Assembly: GCF_010994035.1 (NCBI RefSeq)
Contig: NZ_WIXN01000031.1
Location: 1-35,585, forward strand
DNA: 35,585 nt
Direction: 5' to 3'
From: Virgibacillus aidingensis
GTDB taxonomy: Bacteria; Bacillota; Bacilli; Bacillales; Amphibacillaceae
Under the pieces are notes generated by a model that saw only the letters and a list, made by a program, of their open reading frames with translations, ran no database searches and was not told the DNA's origin. The number at the start of each line of letters is the position of its first letter. The stretch's first letter is position 1. The translations under genes and the position numbers were made by a program. This document shows positions 8,282-16,944 of the stretch, in pieces.

Positions 8282-10709
8282 ACTTGTAAAACAGTTATTA
8301 CTGTCAAAGAAAAAGTGGAATATTATTTTATGTTTATTCATGAGTATTTCTATTACTGCAATTGTTTCCCTTTCCATGTCTTCAGAAGGTATAAAGAACC
8401 ATCTGCTTGAAAGATCCTATGATGAATACGGTGAATATTCTGCAGTTCTATACGAAAAACCTAATGATGATATTAATTATACAACCTATGGGTTATTAGA
8501 TGTAATGGTTGACGATAATACAGGTTTGAAAGCCACCATAGGTTGGATGGATAGTGATATGTACGAAATAGGCAGACTCAATCTGAAAGAAGGAAATATC
8601 CCGAAAGAAAAAAATGACATAGTCGTAGAAGAATTTTATTTATCAAATGTAGATCCTTCCTGGGAGATTGGTCAAACGAAAACTTTCCAAATTCATGGCG
8701 AAGAATATCCTCTTACCTTAACTGGTGTATTGGAGAATTACTCTTATCGCTGGAGTGGACCTGCAGATTTATCTAAAGGTGTTAACGATTTTCCTAATAT
8801 TATTCTTTCCAACAATCTTGGTATTGAAGCATCCAAGGAATTCTACCCAATTATACTTGATGGTTCGGTTAGAAAAGTTAAGAAGCAAACAATTGATTTA
8901 ATAACAGATAATTCATTCGGATTCAGCAACTCAAATCTTCTTGATTATGGGTTAATGGATTACGGAACAATATCATTTATCACTACCGTATTTCAAATAA
9001 TCATTTTATGTCTTACTGCATTTTGTCTGATATTATCCTTTACATATTATAAAGCAAGTTTTAATCAGCAAATTGGAGTATATAAAGCATTAGGTTTCCC
9101 CGGCAAATCGATTGTTAAATTGGAAATAACTCAAATTGGTATACTATTTGCTATTAGCATGCTGGTTTCCATACCCTTAATATACATAACAACAGGGATC
9201 ATTGTTAGGAACACCTATGGACTAGCCAGTTATGATATCAGCTGGAATTTAATATTAGGTTTAGTCATTTGGCTGACAGTCCTTTTCTCCGTTTTTTTAA
9301 CTATTATGATTCAGCGAATTAAAGTAATGCTAAACTACTCTGCGCTTTCATTATTAAAAGGTTCCTTTCTTCATGAAAATCAAAGCAGAACCTTGTATCA
9401 TAGTAACTTTTATATAAACTATTTAATTCGACAGGTAGCTATTTTCCCAAAACAAATACTTCTCAATACTTTAGTTATTGCTTTATGTATAATTTCTTTA
9501 TTTTACGCACTTTTTTTAGAAAAGGAGTCTGCAGGAATTTGGGATGTCACACATGATTATTATATATCACATGCTGGATATAGCCATGAATATAAAAATG
9601 ATCAATTAGTACTGCTTACAGAACTTATTCCATTTAATTATGAAAAAGTAAATCAATTAGAAAAAAACAATCATATAGAAAGTATATATAAAGAACCTTT
9701 TATGCTGGATGTAGCACTTTTGTTTCCAGAACAGGGGATGTCCACTGATTTACATGAATTAATAAAGAGCAGTCATGAAGAAGATTCCGGCAAAATAACA
9801 GCAGACAGAAACTACTCTACTGGTAATTATATTCCTTGGAATGAGTTAAATTACGTATGGGTAACGGCAGAGGAATACAATCATATTGCACAGAAATTCA
9901 ACTTTGAATTGAGGCAGAGTAACCATCAGGAAGGGCTAATGATTTTCCTGCCCCAAAATAGTACTGTTAATGAAAAGGACTTCCATTATGTGGATTCAAT
10001 CATGCTAAGTAAAATAATAAAGGATAATAATGGCAAATATGAACAAAAAGAATGGGAGTATAAGCTGGATGCAATAATAAATAAAACAGATGAGTTGTTT
10101 TTTGATAAAGTATCTCAAACCACTATTGTTATGGTTGGTAACCATACAATTAATAGCGGGATTTCCGGTGGATATAAAAGTTTATCAATAAAATTAGATG
10201 ATAGTTCAACGACTGAAGATATAAAGATAATGAATAAAGAAGTTTTAGACATAGTAGCCCCTGTTCCAAATGTTTTATACCAGGATTTAAATGCATTTAG
10301 AATTGAGGATACAAACATAGCCAGATATGTTGGTTTTATGGGAATGTTAAATTTTCTGATCGTTAGTATACTTGTATTTTTTTCTATATTTCTTATGATT
10401 TATGGGAAGTTTTTAGTGAATAAAGAACGTTGGGCAATTTTTTTGGCTAATGGGATGTCAAAGAAAAAAATGAACTTACTATTAAGTTCGGAAGTGTTTA
10501 TTTACTATTTAGCAGGTTCAATAATAAGTATTATATTTTTTATCTTTATTATTGGAATCAGCGATACCCAACTTCCAATCAGTTATTATCTAAGCGACCT
10601 TTTTACAGGTATCGTTAGTATATTTATTCTAATAATAGTAATGTCTCTTTTGATGTTCTTAAAAATAGAGTCTAAATCTATCCTTTCTCTTATTAGGCTA
10701 GAAGAGTAA
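8274..10709 (+). CDS. FtsX/MacB-type ABC permease, 811 residues
   Basis: The predicted topology is one membrane segment at about 15-36, an extracellular domain (40-230), segments at 232-257, 285-311, 324-346 and 395-415, a second large extracellular domain (416-685), and segments at 688-710, 741-763 and 776-798. This duplicated FtsX layout is found in permeases linked to antimicrobial-peptide resistance, bacteriocin immunity and lipoprotein handling. The sequence FNQQIGVYKALGFPGKSI after TM2 is the usual FtsX coupling helix. It overlaps the ATPase gene by 8 bp. The substrate is unknown; the secreted protein encoded upstream is the obvious candidate. Base composition is clearly more AT-rich than in the flanking conserved genes. 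Confidence 0.9.
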   Translation: MIKLVKQLLLSKKKWNIILCLFMSISITAIVSLSMSSEGIKNHLLERSYDEYGEYSAVLYEKPNDDINYTTYGLLDVMVDDNTGLKATIGWMDSDMYEIGRLNLKEGNIPKEKNDIVVEEFYLSNVDPSWEIGQTKTFQIHGEEYPLTLTGVLENYSYRWSGPADLSKGVNDFPNIILSNNLGIEASKEFYPIILDGSVRKVKKQTIDLITDNSFGFSNSNLLDYGLMDYGTISFITTVFQIIILCLTAFCLILSFTYYKASFNQQIGVYKALGFPGKSIVKLEITQIGILFAISMLVSIPLIYITTGIIVRNTYGLASYDISWNLILGLVIWLTVLFSVFLTIMIQRIKVMLNYSALSLLKGSFLHENQSRTLYHSNFYINYLIRQVAIFPKQILLNTLVIALCIISLFYALFLEKESAGIWDVTHDYYISHAGYSHEYKNDQLVLLTELIPFNYEKVNQLEKNNHIESIYKEPFMLDVALLFPEQGMSTDLHELIKSSHEEDSGKITADRNYSTGNYIPWNELNYVWVTAEEYNHIAQKFNFELRQSNHQEGLMIFLPQNSTVNEKDFHYVDSIMLSKIIKDNNGKYEQKEWEYKLDAIINKTDELFFDKVSQTTIVMVGNHTINSGISGGYKSLSIKLDDSSTTEDIKIMNKEVLDIVAPVPNVLYQDLNAFRIEDTNIARYVGFMGMLNFLIVSILVFFSIFLMIYGKFLVNKERWAIFLANGMSKKKMNLLLSSEVFIYYLAGSIISIIFFIFIIGISDTQLPISYYLSDLFTGIVSIFILIIVMSLLMFLKIESKSILSLIRLEE

Positions 10710-10711
10710 CA

Positions 10712-11130
10712 ATGCTATATTACAAAGCTCTATCTTATGTTGGAAAAAAAGAAGATGCCTTGGATGTCATTCAAGAAACATCTTGCAAAGCATTCCTTTC
10801 AATAGGTAAATTACGAAATCCAAAGTATTTTTCAACTTGGTTATTTAGAATTCTTATACATGAGTGCTATAGGTTAATAAAAAACAGGAACAGGCATTCC
10901 TTATGAAGAAAGCAAATTATTAATGAGGCTAGAACACAAGCAGGATAAAGAGATAGAATCTTTTCACCTTAATGAGGTATTATCTAAACTTAATTCTTCT
11001 TATTAGACATCTATCATCCTATTTTACTATCATGACCTGTCAATTCAGGATATTTCCGGAGTCATGGAAAAACCGGTCAGCACATTACTTGCACAGGGAG
11101 AAGAAATAATTAATGTATTCCGCAAGCGAA
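10712..11130 (+). pseudogene. Broken ECF-type RNA polymerase sigma factor
   Basis: The first 64 codons match sigma region 2 (EDALDVIQETSCKAFLSIGK, then STWLFRILIHECYRLIK). Translation continues in the +1 frame from about 10896 (IPYEESKLLMRLEHKQ), reaches a TAG at 11004-11006 where QTS would be expected, and resumes as region 4 (LFYYHDLSIQDISGVMEKPV). Region 4 is shortened before the IS junction near 11131. So there is a frameshift, a nonsense codon and a small deletion, and the N-terminal ~20 residues of a normal ECF factor are missing. It begins 2 bp after the permease stop, so an intact version was probably part of the operon and may have controlled it. Confidence 0.82.
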
Positions 11131-11180
11131 AAGTGAGCCACATCGCAATTTAAAACTGAGCCACCCATTGCCTAGATTTT

Positions 11181-11516
11181 TTAATCGTTTTTGAGCCATT
11201 CTTCCGTTTCTATCATACGGTAAGATGCTCCGTTCATATTTAGAACGTGCAATTTATGGGGTTAAGCGATCGGTTAATGCAGCTGTTAGCACGGCGTCAT
11301 GAAAAATTTCCTGCCATTTTAAGAAAGATAAATTACTAGTTAAGAATGATCGTCAACTTCCGATTCGTCCAGTAATTTTTTCTGCGGAAAGTTGACAGCT
11401 CTAATCCTATTCTGTTTCGCCCGGACGAGTCGATCCTGCTTTTCCTGAGATAATACTTTAATTAATACTTCGTATACTTGCTCTGGATTCTCAAAAGTAC
11501 TCGGTTCCTGTACCAT
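11181..11516 (-). pseudogene. istB-like ATPase pseudogene with internal deletion
   Basis: Reading the minus strand, the N-terminal part (MVQEPSTFENPEQVYEVL, then AKQNRIRAVNFPQKKLLDES) runs straight into the C-terminal part (LSFLKWQEIFHDAVLTAALT). The P-loop and Walker B region of the normally ~250-residue protein is missing. A frameshift at about 11258-11262 separates this from the end HVLNMNGASYRMIETEEW. IstB is the AAA+ helper of IS21 transposition; this copy is non-functional. Confidence 0.75.
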
Positions 11517-11523
11517 TTTTCGA

Positions 11524-11781
11524 ATGGAACTCTTAATATTAGATGAACTAGGCTACATTCCTCTTCATAAAGATGGTGCGCAGCTATTGTTTCAAGTCAT
11601 TTCTATGTGTAACAAGAATAAAAGTCTGGTGATTACTACTAACCTTCAATTCGGGCAGTGGAATCATGTTTTCGGAGATCCAATATTAACAGAAGCAGTG
11701 ATTGATCGGCTGATCCATCATTCCCACCTACTCCTTTTTAACGGTGAAAGTTTTCGTTATAAGGAATCTTTATTACAGTAA
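11524..11781 (+). pseudogene. istB-like ATPase, C-terminal fragment (second IS21 element)
   Basis: The 85 residues match the last third of IstB: the Walker B segment ELLILDELGYIPLHKDGAQ, sensor segment SLVITTNLQFGQWNHVFGD, then EAVIDRLIHHSHLLLFNGES. The Walker A half is absent and the fragment abuts the opposite-strand istB remnant at about 11521. After its stop, ttaattgccatttcatacat and ttacttgcca at about 11810-11845 look like the repeated terminal motifs of an IS21 end. It is a different, plus-oriented IS21 element inserted into the first. Confidence 0.75.
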
Positions 11782-11868
11782 TAATTCGAGGCGGTAAGTG
11801 GCATGCATTTTTAATTGCCATTTCATACATTTTTTACTTGCCAAATACAGTCGAATCTTAAACTGATA

Positions 11869-12579
11869 TTATTGCGATAGCTGATCCATCGATTCGGCTA
11901 CCGTTTTTTCATTACCGATAAAAGACTTCACTACTGTTCGCATGTTGTCATATGTAAATATTTCAGGAACGAATCCCAGATGTTCAATCAGCTTCGAATG
12001 TACGTCAAAAACACATATTTGCAATTCAGATTCATACAACCTGGCAAAACGATAGTTACTATATGGCAAAGTGAAGACAGCTAAGGAGTAGCTTTTTATG
12101 GTACCATCAATTTCTAACTTTACTTCTCCCCAATCAAATTCTACTTCCGCCCCAGGTTCGAAGTGTCTTCGAATAAATACTTCTTTCTTTTTCGATGTTT
12201 GCTCATTAACATAGTTTCTTACCGTTGTGTAACTCACTTTATATCCATCGTCCCGAAGGGCCTCAAACATGTCCATCTTTTTCATTTGTTGTTTAGCCAT
12301 ATAGTGCTGTTTCTTCCATTCATTTTGTGCAATGAACTGTTGAAGCCTATGTTGAATTTCTTCAGTTAAGACACGCTTTTTATTTATCCTTGGCTTATAA
12401 CTTGGTGCGCTAACGATTGTTTCTGGAATGGGTAACTGGCGAACATCCTGTTTTTTACTATCTTCAAATTCATCGATATATTTCTTTACGGTATTTCGTG
12501 AGACATCGGAAGACTTTGCTATGTTTCTCCGACTTTTACCACTAAGATATTTTTTAATAATCTCTTGTTTCTTCTTCAA
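11869..12579 (-). pseudogene. istA-like transposase, truncated
   Basis: The 236 codons cover the N-terminal helix-turn-helix (RRNIAKSSDVSRNTVKKYID), the first catalytic region (VEFDWGEVKLEIDG) and the second Asp region (PEIFTYDNMRTVV). A TAA then stops it where the family continues; the next codons (YQFKIRL) still look like IstA before homology fades. Full IstA is roughly 400-500 residues, so the C-terminal third is lost. The apparent TTG start is an artefact of truncation, because the true N-terminus is cut at the IS256 junction near 12580. Confidence 0.8.
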
Positions 12580-13152
12580 TTTGATGAAATCAAAGCGAGA
12601 GGTGAGGAGGATATTTTCTTTATCTCCATGGATGGTGTGAGTGGCTTAGAAGAAGGAGCACGTGCCATTTTCCCTAACGTTATCGTTCAACGCTGCATGG
12701 TCCATTTAATCCATAATTCTGTCAAATACGTACCAAGCAAGGATTATAAAGCCTTTACCAAGGAATTAAGAAAAGTGTATGGTGCACCAAGCCTAAAAGC
12801 CTGCCACAGTGCATTTGACTCCTTTAAACAACAATGGGCAGCTTATCCAGGGGCAATCGATGTTTGGATAAGGAACTTTCAACATGTTGAGTAACTCTAT
12901 GATTATGGAAGTGCAATCCGTAAAGTTATGTACACAACCAATGCGGTTGAGAGTATTCACTCCAGCTTCCGCAAAGTAACCAAAAAAGGAGCATTCCCCA
13001 ATGAGAACGCCCTTTTAAAAGTCTTATATTTACGAGTGACTGAACTCGAGAAAAAATGGGAAGGTGGCCATATCCAAAACTGGTCAAAGGTTATGAACCA
13101 ACTCCTCCTCCATGAAAATCTTAAAGATCGGGTTTTAAAATATCTTGAGTAG
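12580..13152 (+). pseudogene. IS256-family transposase, C-terminal half with nonsense mutation
   Basis: The frame matches the second half of IS256-type DDE transposases: DEIKARGEEDIFFISMDG with the second catalytic Asp, the VQRCMVHLIHNSVKYV block, and TTNAVESIHSSFRKVTKKGA with the catalytic Glu, ending in a normal C-terminus. A TAA at 12892-12894 replaces what is probably a CAA codon; both sides stay in the same frame. The N-terminal half with the first Asp is absent. The following ttacacactttatttgac (to about 13185) resembles an IS256 right end. Confidence 0.82.
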
Positions 13153-13261
13153 GAATTAACTTACACACTTTATTTGACAAACCCTTATAACTGCAAGAAA
13201 CTTAGATTTGTTTTGAGAGATAAAACATTATACTGTAATTGTATAGACTCCATTTAGTCAC

Positions 13262-15187
13262 TCATTCCTCATCCTGCAAACTCGCCCATTCTTCCATCAA
13301 ATCCTCGGCTTGCTGTTTTAATTCATTTGTTTCCGTGGTCAGGCTGAGGGCTTTTTCATGATCCTGATAGACATCAGGTTCGGTCATTTGCTCCTCGAGG
13401 TCTGCAATGGTTTCTTCCAGCTTTTCAATTTGTGCTTCCAGTTCGTTAATTTTTCGTTTTCGCTTCCGTTGTTCACTTTGCAGCTGCTTCTCTTCTTTAT
13501 AGCTGTTTTTCTTCGCTTCCCGTTTTTTTGTTTTTTCCCTTGCCTGCCTCAATCTTTTCCGCTCAGCTTCTTCTTCTTTCTTTTCTGTATAATAATCATA
13601 GTCCCCAAGATAAAGGGTAATGCCATCCTTATTCATTTCAGCAACCTGATCGGTGATTCTGTTTATAAAATAACGGTCATGGGATACAAAAATAATGGTA
13701 CCCGGGTAATCCTGAAGTGCCGCTTCCAATACCTCTTTGCTGTCGATGTCCAGATGGTTTGTCGGCTCGTCCATGATGAGCAGGTTCGCCTTTTTCATCA
13801 TCAGCTTGGCCAGTGCCAGCCTTGCTTTTTCCCCGCCGCTTAATGCATGGACAGGTTTTAACACTTCCTCCCCGGTAAACAGAAAGTTCCCCAGCACGGT
13901 ACGGATATCTTTTTCGTTAATTTGCGGATAATCATCCCATAATTCGTTGAGCACCGTCTTGGAGGATGTTAAATTTGCCTGTTCCTGATCATAGTAACCG
14001 ATTTGTACATTTGTTCCTATTTGGATGGTGCCGCTCTCCGGTTTATGCTTTCCAATAATTGTTTTCAGCAAGGTGGTTTTTCCCACCCCATTGGGACCGA
14101 TCAGTGCAATTCTTTCTCCGCGGTTCACGCTGAGTGTGGCATTTCTGAATAACAATGCTTCTTCATCATCATAGCGAAATGACAGGTTATCCATTTTTAA
14201 CACATCATTGCCGCTGCGTCTGTTTATTTGAAAAGAAAAGGCGGCAGAGGATTCGTCACCCAGCGGCCTGTCAAGCTTTTCCATCCGGTTCAGCTGTTTC
14301 CTTCTGCTTTGGGCTCTTTTAGTAGTGGATGCCCGGGCAATATTCCGCTGAATAAAATCTTCCATCCGCTTTATCTCTGTCTGCTGTCTTTCAAATTCCT
14401 TCAGTTCTTTTTCATAATCGAGGGCCTTTTGTTTCAGAAAGTCACTGTAGGAACCATGGTATTTCTTTGTTTTATGCCGTGATATTTCATAGACGATGGA
14501 GACGGTCTTATCCAGAAAATAACGGTCGTGGGAAATAACCACAACAGAGCCGGGGTACCCTGTCAGGTAGTTTTCCAGCCAGCTCAGCGTGTCCATATCC
14601 AGATGGTTGGTCGGCTCATCCAGCAGAAGAAGATCCGGCTTGCTGAGTAATAATTTCCCCAATGACAGCCTGGTTTTCTGACCGCCGCTTAGTTCACTGA
14701 TAGGTGTATCATCATCAAAATGATGGAAATGGAGCCCGGTCAGCACTGCCTTTATATCAGCTTCATATGTATAACCGCCCTCTTTTTGAAAAGTTTCCAT
14801 GAGCCGGTCATAATCATGCAGCAGCTTTTCATAGTCCTCGCCGGAAAGGGTGTCAGCCTGCTGAAGTTCTTTTTCCATTTTCCGCAGTTCTTTTTCTTTA
14901 TGAAGCAAACCCGCAAATACTTCCAGCATTTCATCCCAAATTGTCTTCTTTGATTCCAGCACGGTATGCTGTGCGAGATAGCCAATCGTCAAATCCTTTG
15001 GTTTAAAGAGCTCTCCTTCATCATGTGTCAGCTCTCCGGCCATAATTTTTAATAAGGTTGATTTTCCCGCGCCATTTCTTCCTACAATAGCAATTCGGTC
15101 GTTTTGTTTTACTTCCAATTTTATATTCGATAAAATCTCTTCCGCACCAAATGACTTGGAAAGAGAATTTATTTGCATCTGAATCAT
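13262..15187 (-). CDS. ydiF: ABC-F family ATPase (YdiF-like)
   Basis: ABC-F proteins have two ATPase domains and no membrane segments. They act on the ribosome as translation factors or antibiotic-resistance factors. Domain 1 has GRNGAGKST at residues 36-44 and LSGGQKTRLSLGKLLL with DEPTNHLD. Domain 2 has GPNGVGKTT and LSGGEKARLALAKLMM with DEPTNHLD. A charged coiled-coil tail fills the last ~110 residues. The ATG at 15187 is chosen because GAGGTG stands 6 nt upstream; an in-frame GTG inside that ribosome-binding site would add three residues. It is divergent from moaC, as in B. subtilis. A specific drug target cannot be read from sequence. Confidence 0.93.
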   Translation of the reverse strand: MIQMQINSLSKSFGAEEILSNIKLEVKQNDRIAIVGRNGAGKSTLLKIMAGELTHDEGELFKPKDLTIGYLAQHTVLESKKTIWDEMLEVFAGLLHKEKELRKMEKELQQADTLSGEDYEKLLHDYDRLMETFQKEGGYTYEADIKAVLTGLHFHHFDDDTPISELSGGQKTRLSLGKLLLSKPDLLLLDEPTNHLDMDTLSWLENYLTGYPGSVVVISHDRYFLDKTVSIVYEISRHKTKKYHGSYSDFLKQKALDYEKELKEFERQQTEIKRMEDFIQRNIARASTTKRAQSRRKQLNRMEKLDRPLGDESSAAFSFQINRRSGNDVLKMDNLSFRYDDEEALLFRNATLSVNRGERIALIGPNGVGKTTLLKTIIGKHKPESGTIQIGTNVQIGYYDQEQANLTSSKTVLNELWDDYPQINEKDIRTVLGNFLFTGEEVLKPVHALSGGEKARLALAKLMMKKANLLIMDEPTNHLDIDSKEVLEAALQDYPGTIIFVSHDRYFINRITDQVAEMNKDGITLYLGDYDYYTEKKEEEAERKRLRQAREKTKKREAKKNSYKEEKQLQSEQRKRKRKINELEAQIEKLEETIADLEEQMTEPDVYQDHEKALSLTTETNELKQQAEDLMEEWASLQDEE

Positions 15188-15243
15188 TACTTTCACCTCA
15201 TATACTATAGTTTATCGCATTCATGAGGAAGCAAGCAATATAA

Positions 15244-15261
15244 TTGTGAAATATATCACGA
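15244..15261. promoter_or_regulatory. Candidate Rex operator before moaC-rex
   Basis: TTGTGAA-N4-ATCACGA matches the Rex consensus TTGTGAA-N4-TTCACAA in the first half perfectly and in the second half with two mismatches. It lies in the ydiF/moaC intergenic region and overlaps the predicted -35 region of the moaC promoter, so NADH-sensitive autoregulation of rex is plausible. Confidence 0.6.
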
Positions 15262-15277
15262 CTTCTTTCTGATTTTC

Positions 15278-15286
15278 TGTTAAAAT
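15278..15286 (+). promoter_or_regulatory. Extended -10 promoter of moaC-rex
   Basis: TGT followed by TAAAAT (15281-15286) is an extended -10 element about 33 bp before the moaC ATG. No good -35 hexamer stands at the right distance, and the candidate Rex operator ends inside that -35 region. Confidence 0.5.
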
Positions 15287-15319
15287 AGAGATGAACTATG
15301 GGGCAATGGGGTGAAGCAA

Positions 15320-15829
15320 ATGTCTGATTTCACACATTTTAATGAAGAAGGCAGAGCTCGAATGGTGGATATTAGCGAAAAAAAAGAAACGGAACGGACA
15401 GCCATAGCGAGAACGAGTATTTATGTCAATGAAGAAATTTACCATAAGATTACGGAAAATAAGATAAAAAAAGGGGACGTACTTGCGGTAGGGCAGGTCG
15501 CAGGTGTGATGGCTGCAAAGAAAACGTCTGATTGGATTCCGATGTGCCATCCGCTCCCATTAACGTCAATTGATATATCCTTTGCATGGAACCTAGGTGA
15601 AAATACTTATGAGCTGGAAATTGAAGCATTTGTGAAGACAAAAGGAAAAACAGGTGTGGAAATGGAAGCTTTAACAGCAGCTTCTGCCACCGCGCTTACG
15701 ATATATGATATGTGTAAATCCATTGATAAATCGATGGTAATTGGTCAAACCTATTTAAAAGAGAAAAAAGGCGGAAAGTCAGGGGACTATTACCGAGAAG
15801 AAATGAGGAATGAGCATGGATCAAAATAA
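15320..15829 (+). CDS. moaC: Cyclic pyranopterin monophosphate synthase MoaC
   Basis: MoaC converts the MoaA product (3',8-cyclo-7,8-dihydro-GTP) to cyclic pyranopterin monophosphate in molybdenum-cofactor synthesis. The 169 residues include [64 protein letters not shown] and the C-terminal KGGKSGDY, all standard. ATG 15320 follows GGGGTGA at 15308-15314; the GTG at 15311 lies inside that ribosome-binding site. The 3' end overlaps rex by 20 bp. No other Mo-cofactor gene is in the window. The moaC-rex pairing is the B. subtilis arrangement (ydiG-ydiH). Confidence 0.96.
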   Translation: MSDFTHFNEEGRARMVDISEKKETERTAIARTSIYVNEEIYHKITENKIKKGDVLAVGQVAGVMAAKKTSDWIPMCHPLPLTSIDISFAWNLGENTYELEIEAFVKTKGKTGVEMEALTAASATALTIYDMCKSIDKSMVIGQTYLKEKKGGKSGDYYREEMRNEHGSK

Positions 15830-16463
15830 AATTCCACAGGCAACGGCAAAGCGGTTACCGCTTTATTACCGTTTTTTAAATAATTTAAATCATCAGGGGA
15901 AAAGACGGGTTTCCTCCAAAGAACTGAGTGAAGCAGTAAAAGTGGACTCTGCAACAATCCGGAGAGACTTTTCCTACTTTGGTGCACTTGGTAAAAAAGG
16001 GTATGGTTATAACGTGGAGTACCTGCTTGGTTTTTTCCGGAAGACATTGGACCAGGATGAGGTTACAGATGTTGCTTTGATTGGTGTAGGGAATCTGGGG
16101 ACGGCCTTTTTAAATTATAATTTCCTGAAAAACAACAATATAAGGATCCAAATGGGATTTGATGCGGATCCTGCCAAGGTTGGCACTGCAATCAGTGACG
16201 TTCCTATTTATCATATTGATCAGCTGGAAGAAAAAATGAAGGGCATTGAAGTTGCCATTTTAACCATTCCTGCTGAAGAAGCGGATACGGTTACCGAGAA
16301 ATTAGTCAGTCTCGGAATTACGGGGATTTTAAATTTCACCCCTGCACGCATCACTGTTCCCGACCATATTCGGGTGCATCATATTGATTTGGCTGTAGAA
16401 TTGCAGGCATTGGTTTACTTTCTTAAGCATTATCCATTAAAAAAGGGTCCGGTGGAGGAATAA
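15810..16463 (+). CDS. rex: Redox-sensing transcriptional repressor Rex
   Basis: Rex represses fermentation and respiration genes and leaves DNA when it binds NADH at a high NADH/NAD ratio. The N-terminal winged helix is clear ([39 protein letters not shown]). The Rossmann glycine motif GVGNLGTAF follows at about residues 92-100, and the C-terminal dimerisation helix is present. The 217-residue length is normal. ATG 15810 aligns with the B. subtilis Rex N-terminus; ATG 15816 has better spacing to GAGG and may be used instead. A likely Rex site lies upstream of moaC, so the operon is probably autoregulated. Confidence 0.97.
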   Translation: MSMDQNKIPQATAKRLPLYYRFLNNLNHQGKRRVSSKELSEAVKVDSATIRRDFSYFGALGKKGYGYNVEYLLGFFRKTLDQDEVTDVALIGVGNLGTAFLNYNFLKNNNIRIQMGFDADPAKVGTAISDVPIYHIDQLEEKMKGIEVAILTIPAEEADTVTEKLVSLGITGILNFTPARITVPDHIRVHHIDLAVELQALVYFLKHYPLKKGPVEE

Positions 16464-16487
16464 GAGGCTGAAATAGTCTCTTTTTTT
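16463..16487 (+). terminator. Rho-independent terminator after rex
   Basis: A 7-bp stem (agaggct / agtctct, one G-U) with a 5-nt loop begins at the last base of the rex stop codon and is followed by a run of T residues. The following stretch 16488-16931 shows no ORF, RNA or convincing promoter. In B. subtilis tatAy and tatCy lie between rex and ydiK; they are absent here. Confidence 0.8.
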
Positions 16488-16944
16488 AGTGGCGCAAGTT
16501 TGGAAAGAGTGGAAATGCAACTAAAGCAGTAGTTTTTACCTATAACTTACCGATTTATGAGCCGAAAGACATCTGTATTCCAACTTGACCATAGTCTATC
16601 ATGTTAATTGATGCTTTTTTTTTGGGAGAAATTTGCAATCATCATTATTTTACATATGTATCTTGTAATCTGCTGGTAAAACAGCCAGCATTTCATATGG
16701 TAAAGCATAGCAGATTTTTAAAAAACCTGGACACGAAAACACTTGCAATCTGAAAAAAAGCATTGGCAGATCGGAAGTTTTGATGGGGAAATTAGCTAAT
16801 CTTGCTGATTTTTCCTTCCTGGCTGTAAATACTTTCTTTATAGCAAGAAGTAAATGTAAGGCTTGCTGACAAGGTTTGCATAAAGCCAAATACTTTTATT
16901 TAAAGCTACTTCCGGTCATAACAACTACATAGGAGGAACAGTAC

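Larger units (their letters stand above)
11131..12580 (-). mobile_element. Decayed IS21-family element, minus orientation, interrupted
   Basis: On the minus strand an istA-like gene (12579-11869) precedes an istB-like gene (11516-11181), the normal IS21 order. The end beyond istB carries two tgagccac repeats (11134-11141 and 11158-11165), in keeping with the repeated terminal motifs of IS21 ends. The element is broken three times: a second IS21 fragment lies between istA and istB, istB has lost its centre, and the istA side is cut by an IS256-type remnant at about 12580. It cannot be active by itself. Confidence 0.7.

Noticed and set aside
12163-12640. Plus-strand ORFs across the istA remnant
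   Set aside because: They are antisense shadows of the transposase, whose helix-turn-helix and DDE segments are readable on the minus strand.
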